Source of the DNA: a virus
IMG/VR virus record: IMGVR_UViG_3300028569_002801
Coordinates: 50,716-114,715 of that record
Direction: 5' to 3' (one strand)
Length of the DNA: 64,000 bases
The notes under the pieces are model-generated. The model made no database searches and was not told where the DNA came from. It worked only from the letters and a program-made list of their open reading frames with translations. Shown piece by piece: positions 54,963-63,529 of the stretch (positions are counted from its first letter, which is position 1; the number at the start of each line of letters is the position of its first letter). The position numbers and the translations under genes were made by a program.

Positions 54963-56048
54963 ATGGATGTTGAAATTAAATATGACGGGTGTAACCCAAC
55001 TAAAGAAGAAAAAATACTAATTAATCGTTTTATTAATAATCTTAAGAAATCTCATCCTCTTAACGATGACGTAACCATTATTTTTCAAACGGAAAGATCA
55101 GAAAAAATGACAACGGGAGTTAGAACCAATAAACATAAATTAAAAATATTAGTTAAGGATAGACTTAATAGAGATATTTTAAGGACGGTTGCCCATGAGT
55201 GGGTTCACGAATATCAAAGGAACGTTTTAAAAAGAAAAAAACAAAAAGACGTTGGGAGTGAGAATGAGAACGAAGCCAATGCAAAATCCGGAGAAGAGGT
55301 AAAAAAGTTTGAAAAAACAAATAAAAAATTAGAAAAAACTATATATTCTAGATTTAGTGAGGAAATTTCTAAAATAGAAAACATTTTAAATGAAGAGATA
55401 CCAAGTAATCGTAAAATCATTTCAGAAATAAAAAAAATAAGTATAGAACAATTACCCTATGATTACGATTCTTTAGGTTCATTTATAGATGATGAAACTA
55501 TGAAAACCCACTATACTAAACACTATAAGGGGTATGTTGAGAAATTAAATCTTGAGTTAGAGAAAGTATCGGGTAAAGATATGGACATAGAAGAGATAAT
55601 AAAAAAAATATCAAGATTTAATAAAAAAGTTAAAAACAATGGGGGTGGTGCATTCAACCACGCATTATTTTGGAAAATGATGACACCTAAAAAAACAACA
55701 CTTAAAAATCCATTATTGTTTAAAATTGAAAAAACTTTTGAATCTGTAGAATTGTTTAAAGAAAAGTTTGAGGAAATTGCAAAAACCAGATTTGGTTCAG
55801 GTTGGGTGTGGTTAATATTAACTAAAAATAATACATTAAAAATCGTAACTACCCCAAATCAAGATAACCCATTAATGGACACTGAAAAAAATGGGGGTTA
55901 TCCGTTACTTGGTTTAGATATATGGGAGCACTCATATTATTTAAAATATAAAAACGAAAGAGATAAGTATATTCATAACTTTTGGAAAGTGGTGAATTGG
56001 GATTTTGTTTGTGATGTGTATGTATCCCAAACAAAAAAGAAGATATAA
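54963..56048 (+). CDS. Fusion of HExxH metallopeptidase-like domain with Mn-type superoxide dismutase
   Basis: In the 361 residues, 65-110 contain VAHEWVHEYQR (H78, E79, H82) and a downstream ENENEANAKSG that could supply a third ligand, the zincin layout seen in small phage proteins. Residues 163-355 are superoxide dismutase: LPYDYDSL, H183 in MKTHYTKHYKGYV, H233 in NNGGGAFNHALFW, D319 and H323 in DIWEHSYYLKY, with Y191. Q300 in NQDNPLM is the Mn-type glutamine. All four metal ligands are present. A coiled-coil-like linker (110-160) joins the halves. It follows the helicase by 12 bases with a TATTTATA box. The peptidase half is less certain. Confidence 0.85.
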   Translation: MDVEIKYDGCNPTKEEKILINRFINNLKKSHPLNDDVTIIFQTERSEKMTTGVRTNKHKLKILVKDRLNRDILRTVAHEWVHEYQRNVLKRKKQKDVGSENENEANAKSGEEVKKFEKTNKKLEKTIYSRFSEEISKIENILNEEIPSNRKIISEIKKISIEQLPYDYDSLGSFIDDETMKTHYTKHYKGYVEKLNLELEKVSGKDMDIEEIIKKISRFNKKVKNNGGGAFNHALFWKMMTPKKTTLKNPLLFKIEKTFESVELFKEKFEEIAKTRFGSGWVWLILTKNNTLKIVTTPNQDNPLMDTEKNGGYPLLGLDIWEHSYYLKYKNERDKYIHNFWKVVNWDFVCDVYVSQTKKKI

Positions 56049-56072
56049 TAATCGTATTTTTAAATACAAAGA

Positions 56073-56080
56073 TATTTATA
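56073..56080 (+). promoter_or_regulatory. TATTTATA box (plus strand)
   Basis: Plus-strand GATATTTATATAATAAAA 13 bases before the gp13 ATG. Confidence 0.5.
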
Positions 56081-56093
56081 TAATAAAACATCT

Positions 56094-57215
56094 ATGGCAA
56101 CTACCGTAATTATTACAGAACCAGAAAGAAGTAGGATGTACAAAAGAATTAGAAATCTTTTGGGTGCCCCTTTACGTTCAGTGGAATTAGAGGACGAACA
56201 ACTTGATTCCCTTTTAGAACTTTCAATTGAAGACTACGAACAGGCGGTTCAAGATTGGTTAATAGAGTCCCAATGGGCATCTGTTGCTGGATTAAATGTT
56301 GAGGAACAATCAATAGCAAGAGCTCTTACAACAAAAGATATGAATTGGGAAACCCAATACACCTACGCATACTCAAAGATAGTTGGGCTGCAGGCTGGAG
56401 GAGAATGGGTTTTAAAAAAAGACTACATAGATTTAGTACCAAACCAACAAGTATATGAAATACCTGCTTGTCGAGAAGTTAATGAACTTTTATGGTTTAG
56501 TCGATCAGAATTAGATGCTGCATACTTCGATCCTTTTATGGGTGGTTTTGGTGGTATGGGTGGTGTTGGTTTAGGTGGTGGTGCGGGATTTTCACAAATG
56601 GGAAATTCGGGTAACTATTTTGTAACATCAGCATTTGATATTCTTTTAAGAATGTCTGACATAAATATTAAAAAAAGAATTATAACAGGAGATTTAACCT
56701 ACAGAATAACGGCATTACCTGAAGGTAAAAAGGCGTTACATCTTTATAACGTTCCTGGCGGTAAATTTGATTTTGGTACTATAAAGAATAAAGGATACAA
56801 AGTTTGGTATTGGTATTACGAAACTTGTGATAGAGAGGACTGTTTGGCTAATAATCCTGACGTTATACGATTACCGTCCGACGTTTCGGTTGAAAGATTA
56901 AGATGGGATAAATTAAATTATCCTGCACAAACTTGGGTTAGAAGATGGTTTACCGCATACTGTAAAGAAACATTAGCAAGAGTTCGTGGTAAATTTAGTG
57001 GTAACTTAAAAACCCCTGACTCAGAGCTAACCTTAGAATACCAAAGTTTACAAACTGAAGCCAAAGACGAAAAGACAATGTTACAAGAAGAATTAAAAAC
57101 TAGACTTGAAAGGATGCGTCCTGAAAAACTTATGGAGGCAAAGGCCCTTCAGGCGGAAAATCTTAATAAGTTATTAAAATTTAGAGCATTCACAAGTCCT
57201 TATAACGTAATATAA
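56094..57215 (+). CDS. 13: Neck/head completion protein, gp13-like
   Basis: Of 373 residues, the N-terminal ITEPERSRMYKRIRNLLGAP and LSIEDYEQAVQDWLIES, a GGEWVLKKDYIDLVPNQQVYE segment (split as GGEWVLKKDYIDLVP and NQQVYEIP, about 101-121) and C-terminal WVRRWFTAYCKETLARVRGKF (about 284-304) fit gp13-type neck proteins. A Gly-rich loop of ~25 residues at about 150-175 is inserted. T4 gp13 (309 residues) seals the filled head with gp14. The start is preceded by TATTTATA (56073-56080). Confidence 0.8.
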   Translation: MATTVIITEPERSRMYKRIRNLLGAPLRSVELEDEQLDSLLELSIEDYEQAVQDWLIESQWASVAGLNVEEQSIARALTTKDMNWETQYTYAYSKIVGLQAGGEWVLKKDYIDLVPNQQVYEIPACREVNELLWFSRSELDAAYFDPFMGGFGGMGGVGLGGGAGFSQMGNSGNYFVTSAFDILLRMSDINIKKRIITGDLTYRITALPEGKKALHLYNVPGGKFDFGTIKNKGYKVWYWYYETCDREDCLANNPDVIRLPSDVSVERLRWDKLNYPAQTWVRRWFTAYCKETLARVRGKFSGNLKTPDSELTLEYQSLQTEAKDEKTMLQEELKTRLERMRPEKLMEAKALQAENLNKLLKFRAFTSPYNVI

Positions 57216-57219
57216 TTTT

Positions 57220-57552
57220 ATGGCAATATTTAGATCACAACCATCAAAAAGAATAATAAACGGAAACGAAATTGTAACATCAGATTCTTCTGTTGTTACA
57301 AATAAAAGTTACAAAACCGATGGTGAGTATGTTATAGTCATAAAAGATGTTGATTTTTGTGAACTAACATTAGACGAAAACACTACAGATCACGTAGTAG
57401 TAAAATCATTAACACATGTTTTAGTTAAAACGGATAAACTAATAGATGGTGAATATAATGAAGTTGAACTCGACAAAGGTTCTTGTGTCGAGTTCAAATA
57501 TATTGGGGGTGATTGGTATATTCTTTCTTCAGATGGTTTAAAAAACTCTTAG
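57220..57552 (+). CDS. Small hypothetical protein downstream of gp13
   Basis: The 110 residues are beta-rich with DGEYVIVIKDVDFCELTLDE (about 33-52) and GDWYILSSDG at the end. This resembles short beta-prism or knob-type modules, but no family is recognised. It starts four bases after gp13 and ends three bases before the convergent DNA polymerase stop, so there is no room for a separate terminator. It may be a virion protein by association with gp13. Confidence 0.6.
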   Translation: MAIFRSQPSKRIINGNEIVTSDSSVVTNKSYKTDGEYVIVIKDVDFCELTLDENTTDHVVVKSLTHVLVKTDKLIDGEYNEVELDKGSCVEFKYIGGDWYILSSDGLKNS

Positions 57553-57555
57553 TTA

Positions 57556-60501
57556 CTAAGTCTCGAAAATGTGACTCATTAAGTCCCCATCTACGTCATA
57601 CTCAAAGATATCATCTACATCAACCTTTTCAACTCTTTTGGTTTCAATCATTAATTTATTATTGTGGTTAACCCTATCTATATCTACTAAATCAATAGTA
57701 TCATCTATGTACATATAGTACGGATCAATGCCAACAGATTGCCAAAAACTAATCTCCATATCCGATAAGGTTAAAACCTCATCTAAATTATCTTGATCTT
57801 TTTCTTTCATCGGGAACCCTCTACCCATAATTGTTTGTGTTTTGGTAAATATTGGTTGATCTTTAGGGTACTCAATTAAAATGTCATTTCTAATCTCAGG
57901 ACTATACACTACAAGTAATGGTTCAATTCTTTTATTAAATGCTGCCAAATATCTTGGTACGTTGTATTCACCTAACAAGTCAGGATTGTCTTCAATTTCT
58001 TTTTCATCAATCATATAACAATTCAAAATTACCTCACTTTTTGATAACATCTCAGGTGGTACTGCTCCGTGAATGTTTGTGTAATCTTCTATTTGTTTTT
58101 TTGTCATTTTGGTTGTCTTTCTTTGAACGTCACCGTGTGATTTCTTTTCACCATTATTAACATAATATATAGTATCCCCTAATCCAGGATTTTTTTTGTT
58201 GTTAATTAAAAGTTCCATATGTGCCTGTCTTGACATTAAACTACCTGACTTTGTTGTTTTTTTTACGTGAACCTTATAATCGTCTATTGATTGTTTAACA
58301 CGAGCCTTGTTTGCAATTTTTGCTAAAGGAATTTCTCTATTGTAAATTTTATTAACATATTCGTAATAGAAATCTAAGAATTCACCACCCTTACCGTCAA
58401 GTAACATTCTTAACCCTTTATCTAAAAATTCTGCAACATAAGTTTGGAGTTTTTTAGATTTAATAGAGTTACCTGTAAGTTTTACTTTACCTTTATCTGT
58501 AAGTAATGCGTAGTTTTTACGAGCCACGTTAATTGTTGCCGGCCACACACCGTCAATATCAAGTCCCATTTCATTTCTCATAAACAAGTCATTGTACTCT
58601 GCAACATCCGCTTCCGCCCCCACATATTCTTTACCTTCTTTAACCAAACCATTTAGTCCTTTACCAACATACGTATATGATTCTCTTTCTTTAGGGGTTT
58701 CAAAGTTTACACCATCCGTGTCCATAACTAATGGAACGTAACCTCTTTTCATAAAGTACATAATCATCTGACGAAGATACTGTCTACCCGTACAAGTAAT
58801 CTGCTCACCCATATCAATATCACCCCAAGGGAATACGTGAGGAGCGGATAACGAACCAAAGAATGCGTTGATAAATATTTTAATTGGTAACTGTTTTCTA
58901 TCGTATGAAATTGATGCCTTTAAGTCTATTGATTTATATTCTCCAGCCAAGTTTTTATATTTAATACGAGTATCACGGAAATACTTTAACATACTCTTCA
59001 TTGATCCTGTAACATCACACGCAGGGAAAACATCGTGAACCAACTGAATAGATGGGTATAGTGATGAATAGTCAAGTTTCAATACGTTTCTTGAATAACC
59101 AACCTGAACCAAACGAGAGAGTCCCCCTGTGAATTTTCTTTTTTCTTTCTTTTTAGGTAACGCTAAATTATTTTTATAAGACCAAGCGCACATAATCATT
59201 TTCCAAAGTGTTGCCGTACCCATTGTTGAAAGTCTTTCGTATGTTGTTGGTACAAGTTTAGAAAGTAGGAAGTTTGCTTGATTAAACTGTTCGTCGACAA
59301 TCATAGTTTCATATAAGTCATCATCAAGATAATCCTCAATTATTTTTGAACCATTAGTTTTAAAATATATATCATCTCTTCTTGAACATATCTCATCTAT
59401 TTTTTCATTGGTTCCAACCTTTTTATAGTTACCGTTTTCTTTATTCATCCAATAATCCTCATTGTCAAAATAAATTTTACCGATTTTATCCCCTGCAACG
59501 TAAACACGATTCTCTTTTTCTGACTCAATAAATTTGGTGATGTACTTCAAGGACCAACTCTTAATGTCTGAATTAATTGCTTGTGCTCTACGAACCGCAT
59601 GAGCAATATCAATGATATTGTAACCCCACATTTGTGTTTGAACGTAAGGTTCCATCTCGTTTGCTAATTTTAACATCCCGTCTTTTTGTTTTAAAGAGTA
59701 ATCAGGATTTAAAGTTTTTGCAATTTTTTTAATATTTAATTTTAAAATTTCTGCACGTTTTAAAATAAACGGGAAGTCAAAGAATGATGAGTTGTACCCA
59801 CCAACAAGGGATGGTTTAAGTTGGTCTATAGTTTCAAAAAACTCAATAATCATTCTCCTCTCTTCATCTTCATTTTGTGCTGATAAAGATTTCATAAAAC
59901 CACGATTGTCTTTCATCCCTATTAAGAACATTTTACTTGTTTTAGGATCTAAACCTGTGGTTTCAATATCAAATACAAACCTGTGAATTTCATCGTATTC
60001 GTCAAACCCTTTGAATAGTCTTTTACTTTTTTGGATGAGGTATTGTTCTACCGGTGTCATAATGGTAATTGCGTCTGAGTTATCTCTATTCCACGGATCT
60101 AAACCACCACCTTTAAAAAAGTTTACAAGGTTTGAGTAGGACTTCGTTGTTTTAACTAAAAACGTTAATCCGTTTTTTAACCTTTCGTCTCCCCTGTCTT
60201 CTAATTTTTCTATGATTATGCCGTTTTCAGACATTGCTTTCTTTTGAAACTCCTTATTACCTTTATAGAAGTTTTTATCTTTAAGATCCCCAACCCAAGC
60301 AAATGGAATAAACGTGTCCATTCTCAAAAGTTTACCTTTGATTGGGTCTTGTATTACCTTGAAAATTTTATCTGATCTGTAATCGTATTCTAATGCAACA
60401 ATATATTTTTCGTCGTCTTCGCCATGTAAAAAGTGTTCAATTTCTTCTTGAGGTACCATATTTGTATAATTTAAGTTTGGGTTATTATGCTCACAAAACA
60501 T
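57556..60501 (-). CDS. 43: DNA polymerase, family B (gp43-like)
   Basis: The 981 residues carry 3'-5' exonuclease motif I (FVFDIETTGLD, about 171-181), exo II (GGYNSSFFDFPFIL), polymerase motif A (LKLDYSSLYPSIQ, about 473-485), motif B (KIFINAFFGSLS) and motif C (VMDTDGVNF, about 593-601). T4 gp43 is 898 residues, so this is slightly longer. It replicates the phage genome with its own proofreading. A TTGACA-N17-TATATT promoter lies 20-50 bases upstream (60522-60550). It is separated from the other replication genes by ~29 kb. Confidence 0.95.
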   Translation of the reverse strand: MFCEHNNPNLNYTNMVPQEEIEHFLHGEDDEKYIVALEYDYRSDKIFKVIQDPIKGKLLRMDTFIPFAWVGDLKDKNFYKGNKEFQKKAMSENGIIIEKLEDRGDERLKNGLTFLVKTTKSYSNLVNFFKGGGLDPWNRDNSDAITIMTPVEQYLIQKSKRLFKGFDEYDEIHRFVFDIETTGLDPKTSKMFLIGMKDNRGFMKSLSAQNEDEERRMIIEFFETIDQLKPSLVGGYNSSFFDFPFILKRAEILKLNIKKIAKTLNPDYSLKQKDGMLKLANEMEPYVQTQMWGYNIIDIAHAVRRAQAINSDIKSWSLKYITKFIESEKENRVYVAGDKIGKIYFDNEDYWMNKENGNYKKVGTNEKIDEICSRRDDIYFKTNGSKIIEDYLDDDLYETMIVDEQFNQANFLLSKLVPTTYERLSTMGTATLWKMIMCAWSYKNNLALPKKKEKRKFTGGLSRLVQVGYSRNVLKLDYSSLYPSIQLVHDVFPACDVTGSMKSMLKYFRDTRIKYKNLAGEYKSIDLKASISYDRKQLPIKIFINAFFGSLSAPHVFPWGDIDMGEQITCTGRQYLRQMIMYFMKRGYVPLVMDTDGVNFETPKERESYTYVGKGLNGLVKEGKEYVGAEADVAEYNDLFMRNEMGLDIDGVWPATINVARKNYALLTDKGKVKLTGNSIKSKKLQTYVAEFLDKGLRMLLDGKGGEFLDFYYEYVNKIYNREIPLAKIANKARVKQSIDDYKVHVKKTTKSGSLMSRQAHMELLINNKKNPGLGDTIYYVNNGEKKSHGDVQRKTTKMTKKQIEDYTNIHGAVPPEMLSKSEVILNCYMIDEKEIEDNPDLLGEYNVPRYLAAFNKRIEPLLVVYSPEIRNDILIEYPKDQPIFTKTQTIMGRGFPMKEKDQDNLDEVLTLSDMEISFWQSVGIDPYYMYIDDTIDLVDIDRVNHNNKLMIETKRVEKVDVDDIFEYDVDGDLMSHIFET

Positions 60502-60521
60502 TTGTGATTTCCCTTTGTTAA

Positions 60522-60550
60522 AATATATAAGTTATGGAATCAAATGTCAA
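60522..60550 (-). promoter_or_regulatory. Sigma70-like promoter for DNA polymerase
   Basis: Minus-strand TTGACA (plus 60545-60550), 17-base spacer, TATATT (plus 60522-60527), about 20 bases before the polymerase ATG at 60501. It overlaps the stop region of the upstream small gene. Confidence 0.65.
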
Positions 60551-60900
60551 ACAATATTTATATAAAGATTTTCTCTTATTGGTGTAACTAAATCACCATT
60601 CTCAAGAGTAATTAAAAATTGACCAATAAACCTACCTTTTTTACTTGTATCTTTGTTTTTCCACTTATAATATATGTAATACTCTACAGGGGAATCAGGA
60701 TTTCTTCTTTCTTTTTCAACCAAATAAGCATTATCCATAAAAACTTTTTGTATACCGTCTTCTTCACTCACCATAGAAAATCTTAATCTGGCATTATCTA
60801 AAATAGAATAAAATTCCTTCCAAGACTCGGTTCTACCGTCTTTTACAATATCCATTTTTAAAATCGGTAATGTACTATCTTGTTGTATAAAAAATTCCAT
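60547..60900 (-). CDS. Hypothetical protein upstream of DNA polymerase
   Basis: This 117-residue protein has no recognised family. Its pattern (STLPILKMDIVKDGR, then YYIYYKWKNKDTSKKGRFIGQF and an ending TPIRENLYINIV) suggests a single beta-sandwich, possibly a virion component. A TATTTATA box is at 60924-60931. The polymerase promoter overlaps its stop region. No function is assigned. Confidence 0.6.
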   Translation of the reverse strand: MEFFIQQDSTLPILKMDIVKDGRTESWKEFYSILDNARLRFSMVSEEDGIQKVFMDNAYLVEKERRNPDSPVEYYIYYKWKNKDTSKKGRFIGQFLITLENGDLVTPIRENLYINIV

Positions 60901-60923
60901 AGAATGTAATTATTTGTTTTTTA

Positions 60924-60931
60924 TATAAATA
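60924..60931 (-). promoter_or_regulatory. TATTTATA box
   Basis: Sense-strand CATATTTATATAAAA before the 117-residue gene. Confidence 0.45.
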
Positions 60932-60933
60932 TG

Positions 60934-61572
60934 TTATTTATTTTTATTTTGAAAGTATTTTTCAATTCTTTTACTTAATCTAACTCTTGGATCATTTTCT
61001 GTTCTATTTAAAATTTCATAAGGTAAAATAAAACCAAAACTCAAAAAAATCCTTCTTGAATTAAACTCGTTTGTCCAATGTTTATATAGTGACGCTTCAA
61101 AACCATAAAGATCGGTTTCTTGTATCTTAATAGACTCCTTATCCAAAAATAGATCGTAATCTTCTGACAATACACTTATGTTACATTTGTAATTAACATA
61201 TCCATCAATTGACGCATCATAATGGGGATTTATTTTTCCACCTTTATTCATATCAACCGACTGTAAGAAAATGTTGTCCTTTGGGAAATTAAACTCTTCT
61301 GATATTCTATCTATAATTTTATAAATAAATTCAGGTAGGTTTTCATTTGAAACGTCAGATATTGATTGAAATTTTGTAATGTAATTTGTTAAAGGTGTTT
61401 TAGAAATATCAAACATATAAGATTTACCATTAAGTGTTTTAGATAATTCTGTAAGGTGATGGTTACTATCATTACCGTTGTGATTAACAGAATCAATCCA
61501 ATTTACTATTTGGTTTACTTCATCTTTTGTGATAAATTTTTTTTTTATCTTATATGTTTCTGTATTTTCCAA
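60934..61572 (-). CDS. 2-oxoglutarate/Fe(II)-dependent oxygenase (prolyl-hydroxylase-like fold)
   Basis: The 212 residues show the iron triad and cosubstrate Arg: GGKINPHYDAS gives H117 and D119, YKHWTNEFNSRR gives H165 and R174, with the hydrophobic strand IFLSFGF following. The double-stranded beta-helix spacing (HxD, ~46 residues, H, 9 residues, R) is that of 2OG/Fe(II) hydroxylases such as prolyl and aspartyl hydroxylases. It overlaps the next small gene by 23 bases. The substrate is unknown; proline in virion Thr-Pro tracts is one hypothesis, and nucleobases or lipids are others. Confidence 0.75.
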   Translation of the reverse strand: MENTETYKIKKKFITKDEVNQIVNWIDSVNHNGNDSNHHLTELSKTLNGKSYMFDISKTPLTNYITKFQSISDVSNENLPEFIYKIIDRISEEFNFPKDNIFLQSVDMNKGGKINPHYDASIDGYVNYKCNISVLSEDYDLFLDKESIKIQETDLYGFEASLYKHWTNEFNSRRIFLSFGFILPYEILNRTENDPRVRLSKRIEKYFQNKNK

Positions 61573-61810
61573 TTTTTTTTAAGTTGTGTTTTTCTAAAAA
61601 TTCTTTTGGGTTCATCGCCTCAATTATTGTTAATTCCGCAGAATCCATAAGTTGTTTCGCCCTTTCTTCCGTTACTGCCATAACACATAATTTATGGGTT
61701 GCTGGTAATTCTCCTGTTGGTGATAAATCTATTTTTAAGATATTATCATTTTTCATCTTTTCTCTTGCTTGTGAAACTTTAGATTCTTCACACAATATAC
61801 AGATTCTCAT
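61550..61810 (-). CDS. Small hypothetical protein overlapping the oxygenase gene
   Basis: The 86 residues start RICILCEESKVSQAREKM and include GELPATHKLCVMAVTEER. The small alpha/beta layout is unrecognised. The last 23 bases overlap the oxygenase start, so the two are likely translationally coupled and may act together. It contains CxxC-like spacing ILCEE only once, so no metal site is argued. No function is assigned. Confidence 0.55.
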   Translation of the reverse strand: MRICILCEESKVSQAREKMKNDNILKIDLSPTGELPATHKLCVMAVTEERAKQLMDSAELTIIEAMNPKEFLEKHNLKKIGKYRNI

Positions 61811-61822
61811 AATTTTTATTTA

Positions 61823-62404
61823 TTAATTATATACTCTTATTTCTATTGGGGTTTTCCAATATAATACATCATTATAAGGTGTTGATATATCTCCTGTAAC
61901 AATTCCGCAACTGTTAGGTTCTGACATATACCCTCTGCATAAATATCCATTTTCTAAATCATCTCCCATCAGAATAATACTAAAAGTAGTTTTATTTTCT
62001 GTAAATAATCCATTTGAATAAATACTGTAATTTCCAACTCCATCATAAGTAAACCAAATATTTCCAATAGTGTTCTCTAACACTGTTACTATTGGAGCCG
62101 CTGTGTTGTATCCCAACATACCAACCCCGTCCCAACTATTAGGTTCTTTATTTGATGTGGCAACAAATGAATAATATTCTGGATGAACCGGTCCCCCCAC
62201 ATTACTAAAATCCCAAGTACCTCTATCAAACACATCCAAAAGTTGATATGATACACCCTCACCAACTTTACCACCTGTAATGGTTTTTGGGTCATCTACA
62301 CCAATCTGTGTTAATAAAGCAGTGTACACTTTATATTTAGGTAAAATTGATTCACCATTTATGGTTTGTCCTCTTAAATTATCTACAATGTATTTTGTCG
62401 ACAT
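61823..62404 (-). CDS. Hypothetical tail/virion protein
   Basis: This 193-residue protein has no recognised family. It is Gly/Tyr/Thr-rich with few charges, like the tail-appendage proteins elsewhere in the window. It lies between the LCIB-like gene and the oxygenase pair, all leftward with 12-20 base gaps, and shows no enzyme motif. A fibre or decoration role is inferred from composition and context only. Confidence 0.55.
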   Translation of the reverse strand: MSTKYIVDNLRGQTINGESILPKYKVYTALLTQIGVDDPKTITGGKVGEGVSYQLLDVFDRGTWDFSNVGGPVHPEYYSFVATSNKEPNSWDGVGMLGYNTAAPIVTVLENTIGNIWFTYDGVGNYSIYSNGLFTENKTTFSIILMGDDLENGYLCRGYMSEPNSCGIVTGDISTPYNDVLYWKTPIEIRVYN

Positions 62405-62424
62405 TTTTTTATTTTTTAATTTAT

Positions 62425-63501
62425 TTAATCAATCGGTAATCCAGCCATATAACCAACTGTTATATCACTCCACCCAATACCAAATTCGTATTTCATAACT
62501 TTATCAACAACAACGTATGATTCAAATTGTGTTGTACCGGAACTAACATCACTATTAATAAAAATACCACTTAAAAAATATACATCGTTTGTGGTATTAG
62601 CGGTTACTTGGCTTGGTAAATTTGTAATAATATAATCATAAGCAGAATCCCTAATAGTTTCTGTGGTAAATATCATTTGTTTATTATAAACCTCTTCAGT
62701 AGTTCCTGTGAATCCACTTAAAGTAGATTTAAATGGCCATAAAATATCTGTCAATTTCCAAAAAGAATAATTTTCATTATTAAAAGGTGCATTATTTTGA
62801 TCTGGCACTGAACTTAGTTGATTTACAACTTGATCAATCGCTCCCGCAACCGCTCCACAGGTATTATCTGTTAAACTATTTGCTTTACCTCTTCTTAACA
62901 TTCTACCTGAACGACCATCTTCAGTAACACCAATGTGTGGTGTACTTGTTACAAACAAGGTTCCACCAAGAGTTGTTGCTACGTGACTTGCAAATGCCCC
63001 AAATCCAACACTACCAACAAACGGATAACCTGCCAATCCACCGGACATAAACGGACCTAAAAATGAATTAATACTTGTTGGCCATCCACCGATATTTCCT
63101 GGTAAATATGCCGCATCAACATCATCAGAACAAATACCTTCCGCTAAAACAATGTCAGTTGATGGTATTCCTTCATCTGTAATATATTGTGTTGTGTATG
63201 TCCCCCATACTTCAGATAATACCGCTCCTGAGAATGGTTGATATCCTCCATCAACAGTAACAGTTCTTACCGTTTGAGTATATGCACTCTGACCTGTTAA
63301 TGGTGCTGGTACAATTATTTCATATGTTCTATCATATAAAGGAACCTCTAATTCGTATGTCCCATAAGGATAAACCGAAATATTATTAAATGGTATTACT
63401 TCGGTACCTAAATTAATGGTTCCACCAGTTGTGGGTAAAAAAGTAACGTTTGCCGTTAGTCCTGATAAATTTGTGCTTGTTATTCTAATTCCTTGTATCA
63501 T
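62425..63501 (-). CDS. Virion-type beta domain fused to LCIB-like (beta-carbonic-anhydrase-type) domain
   Basis: Of 358 residues, about 1-85 form a beta-sandwich resembling phage appendage modules. Residues about 118-230 match my memory of the LCIB/LCIC family: EGICSDDVDA (C124, D126), GGLAGYPFVGSVGFGAF (154-170), TPHIGVTEDGRSGRMLRRGK (188-206, H189, stated here in outline) and NTCGAVAGAI (C215). C124, H189 and C215 would be the zinc ligands of this beta-carbonic-anhydrase-like fold; the usual partner Arg is not evident. Some family members hydrate CO2, others are inactive. It precedes a beta-helix fibre gene. The domain call is moderate; catalysis is unproven. Confidence 0.55.
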   Translation of the reverse strand: MIQGIRITSTNLSGLTANVTFLPTTGGTINLGTEVIPFNNISVYPYGTYELEVPLYDRTYEIIVPAPLTGQSAYTQTVRTVTVDGGYQPFSGAVLSEVWGTYTTQYITDEGIPSTDIVLAEGICSDDVDAAYLPGNIGGWPTSINSFLGPFMSGGLAGYPFVGSVGFGAFASHVATTLGGTLFVTSTPHIGVTEDGRSGRMLRRGKANSLTDNTCGAVAGAIDQVVNQLSSVPDQNNAPFNNENYSFWKLTDILWPFKSTLSGFTGTTEEVYNKQMIFTTETIRDSAYDYIITNLPSQVTANTTNDVYFLSGIFINSDVSSGTTQFESYVVVDKVMKYEFGIGWSDITVGYMAGLPID

Positions 63502-63529
63502 TTTTTTTGTTTTTTTATTTTTTATTTAT

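Noticed and set aside
57546-57558. CTTAG/CTAAG inverted repeat at the convergent gene ends
   Set aside because: A 5-bp stem with a 3-base loop is too weak to call a terminator.
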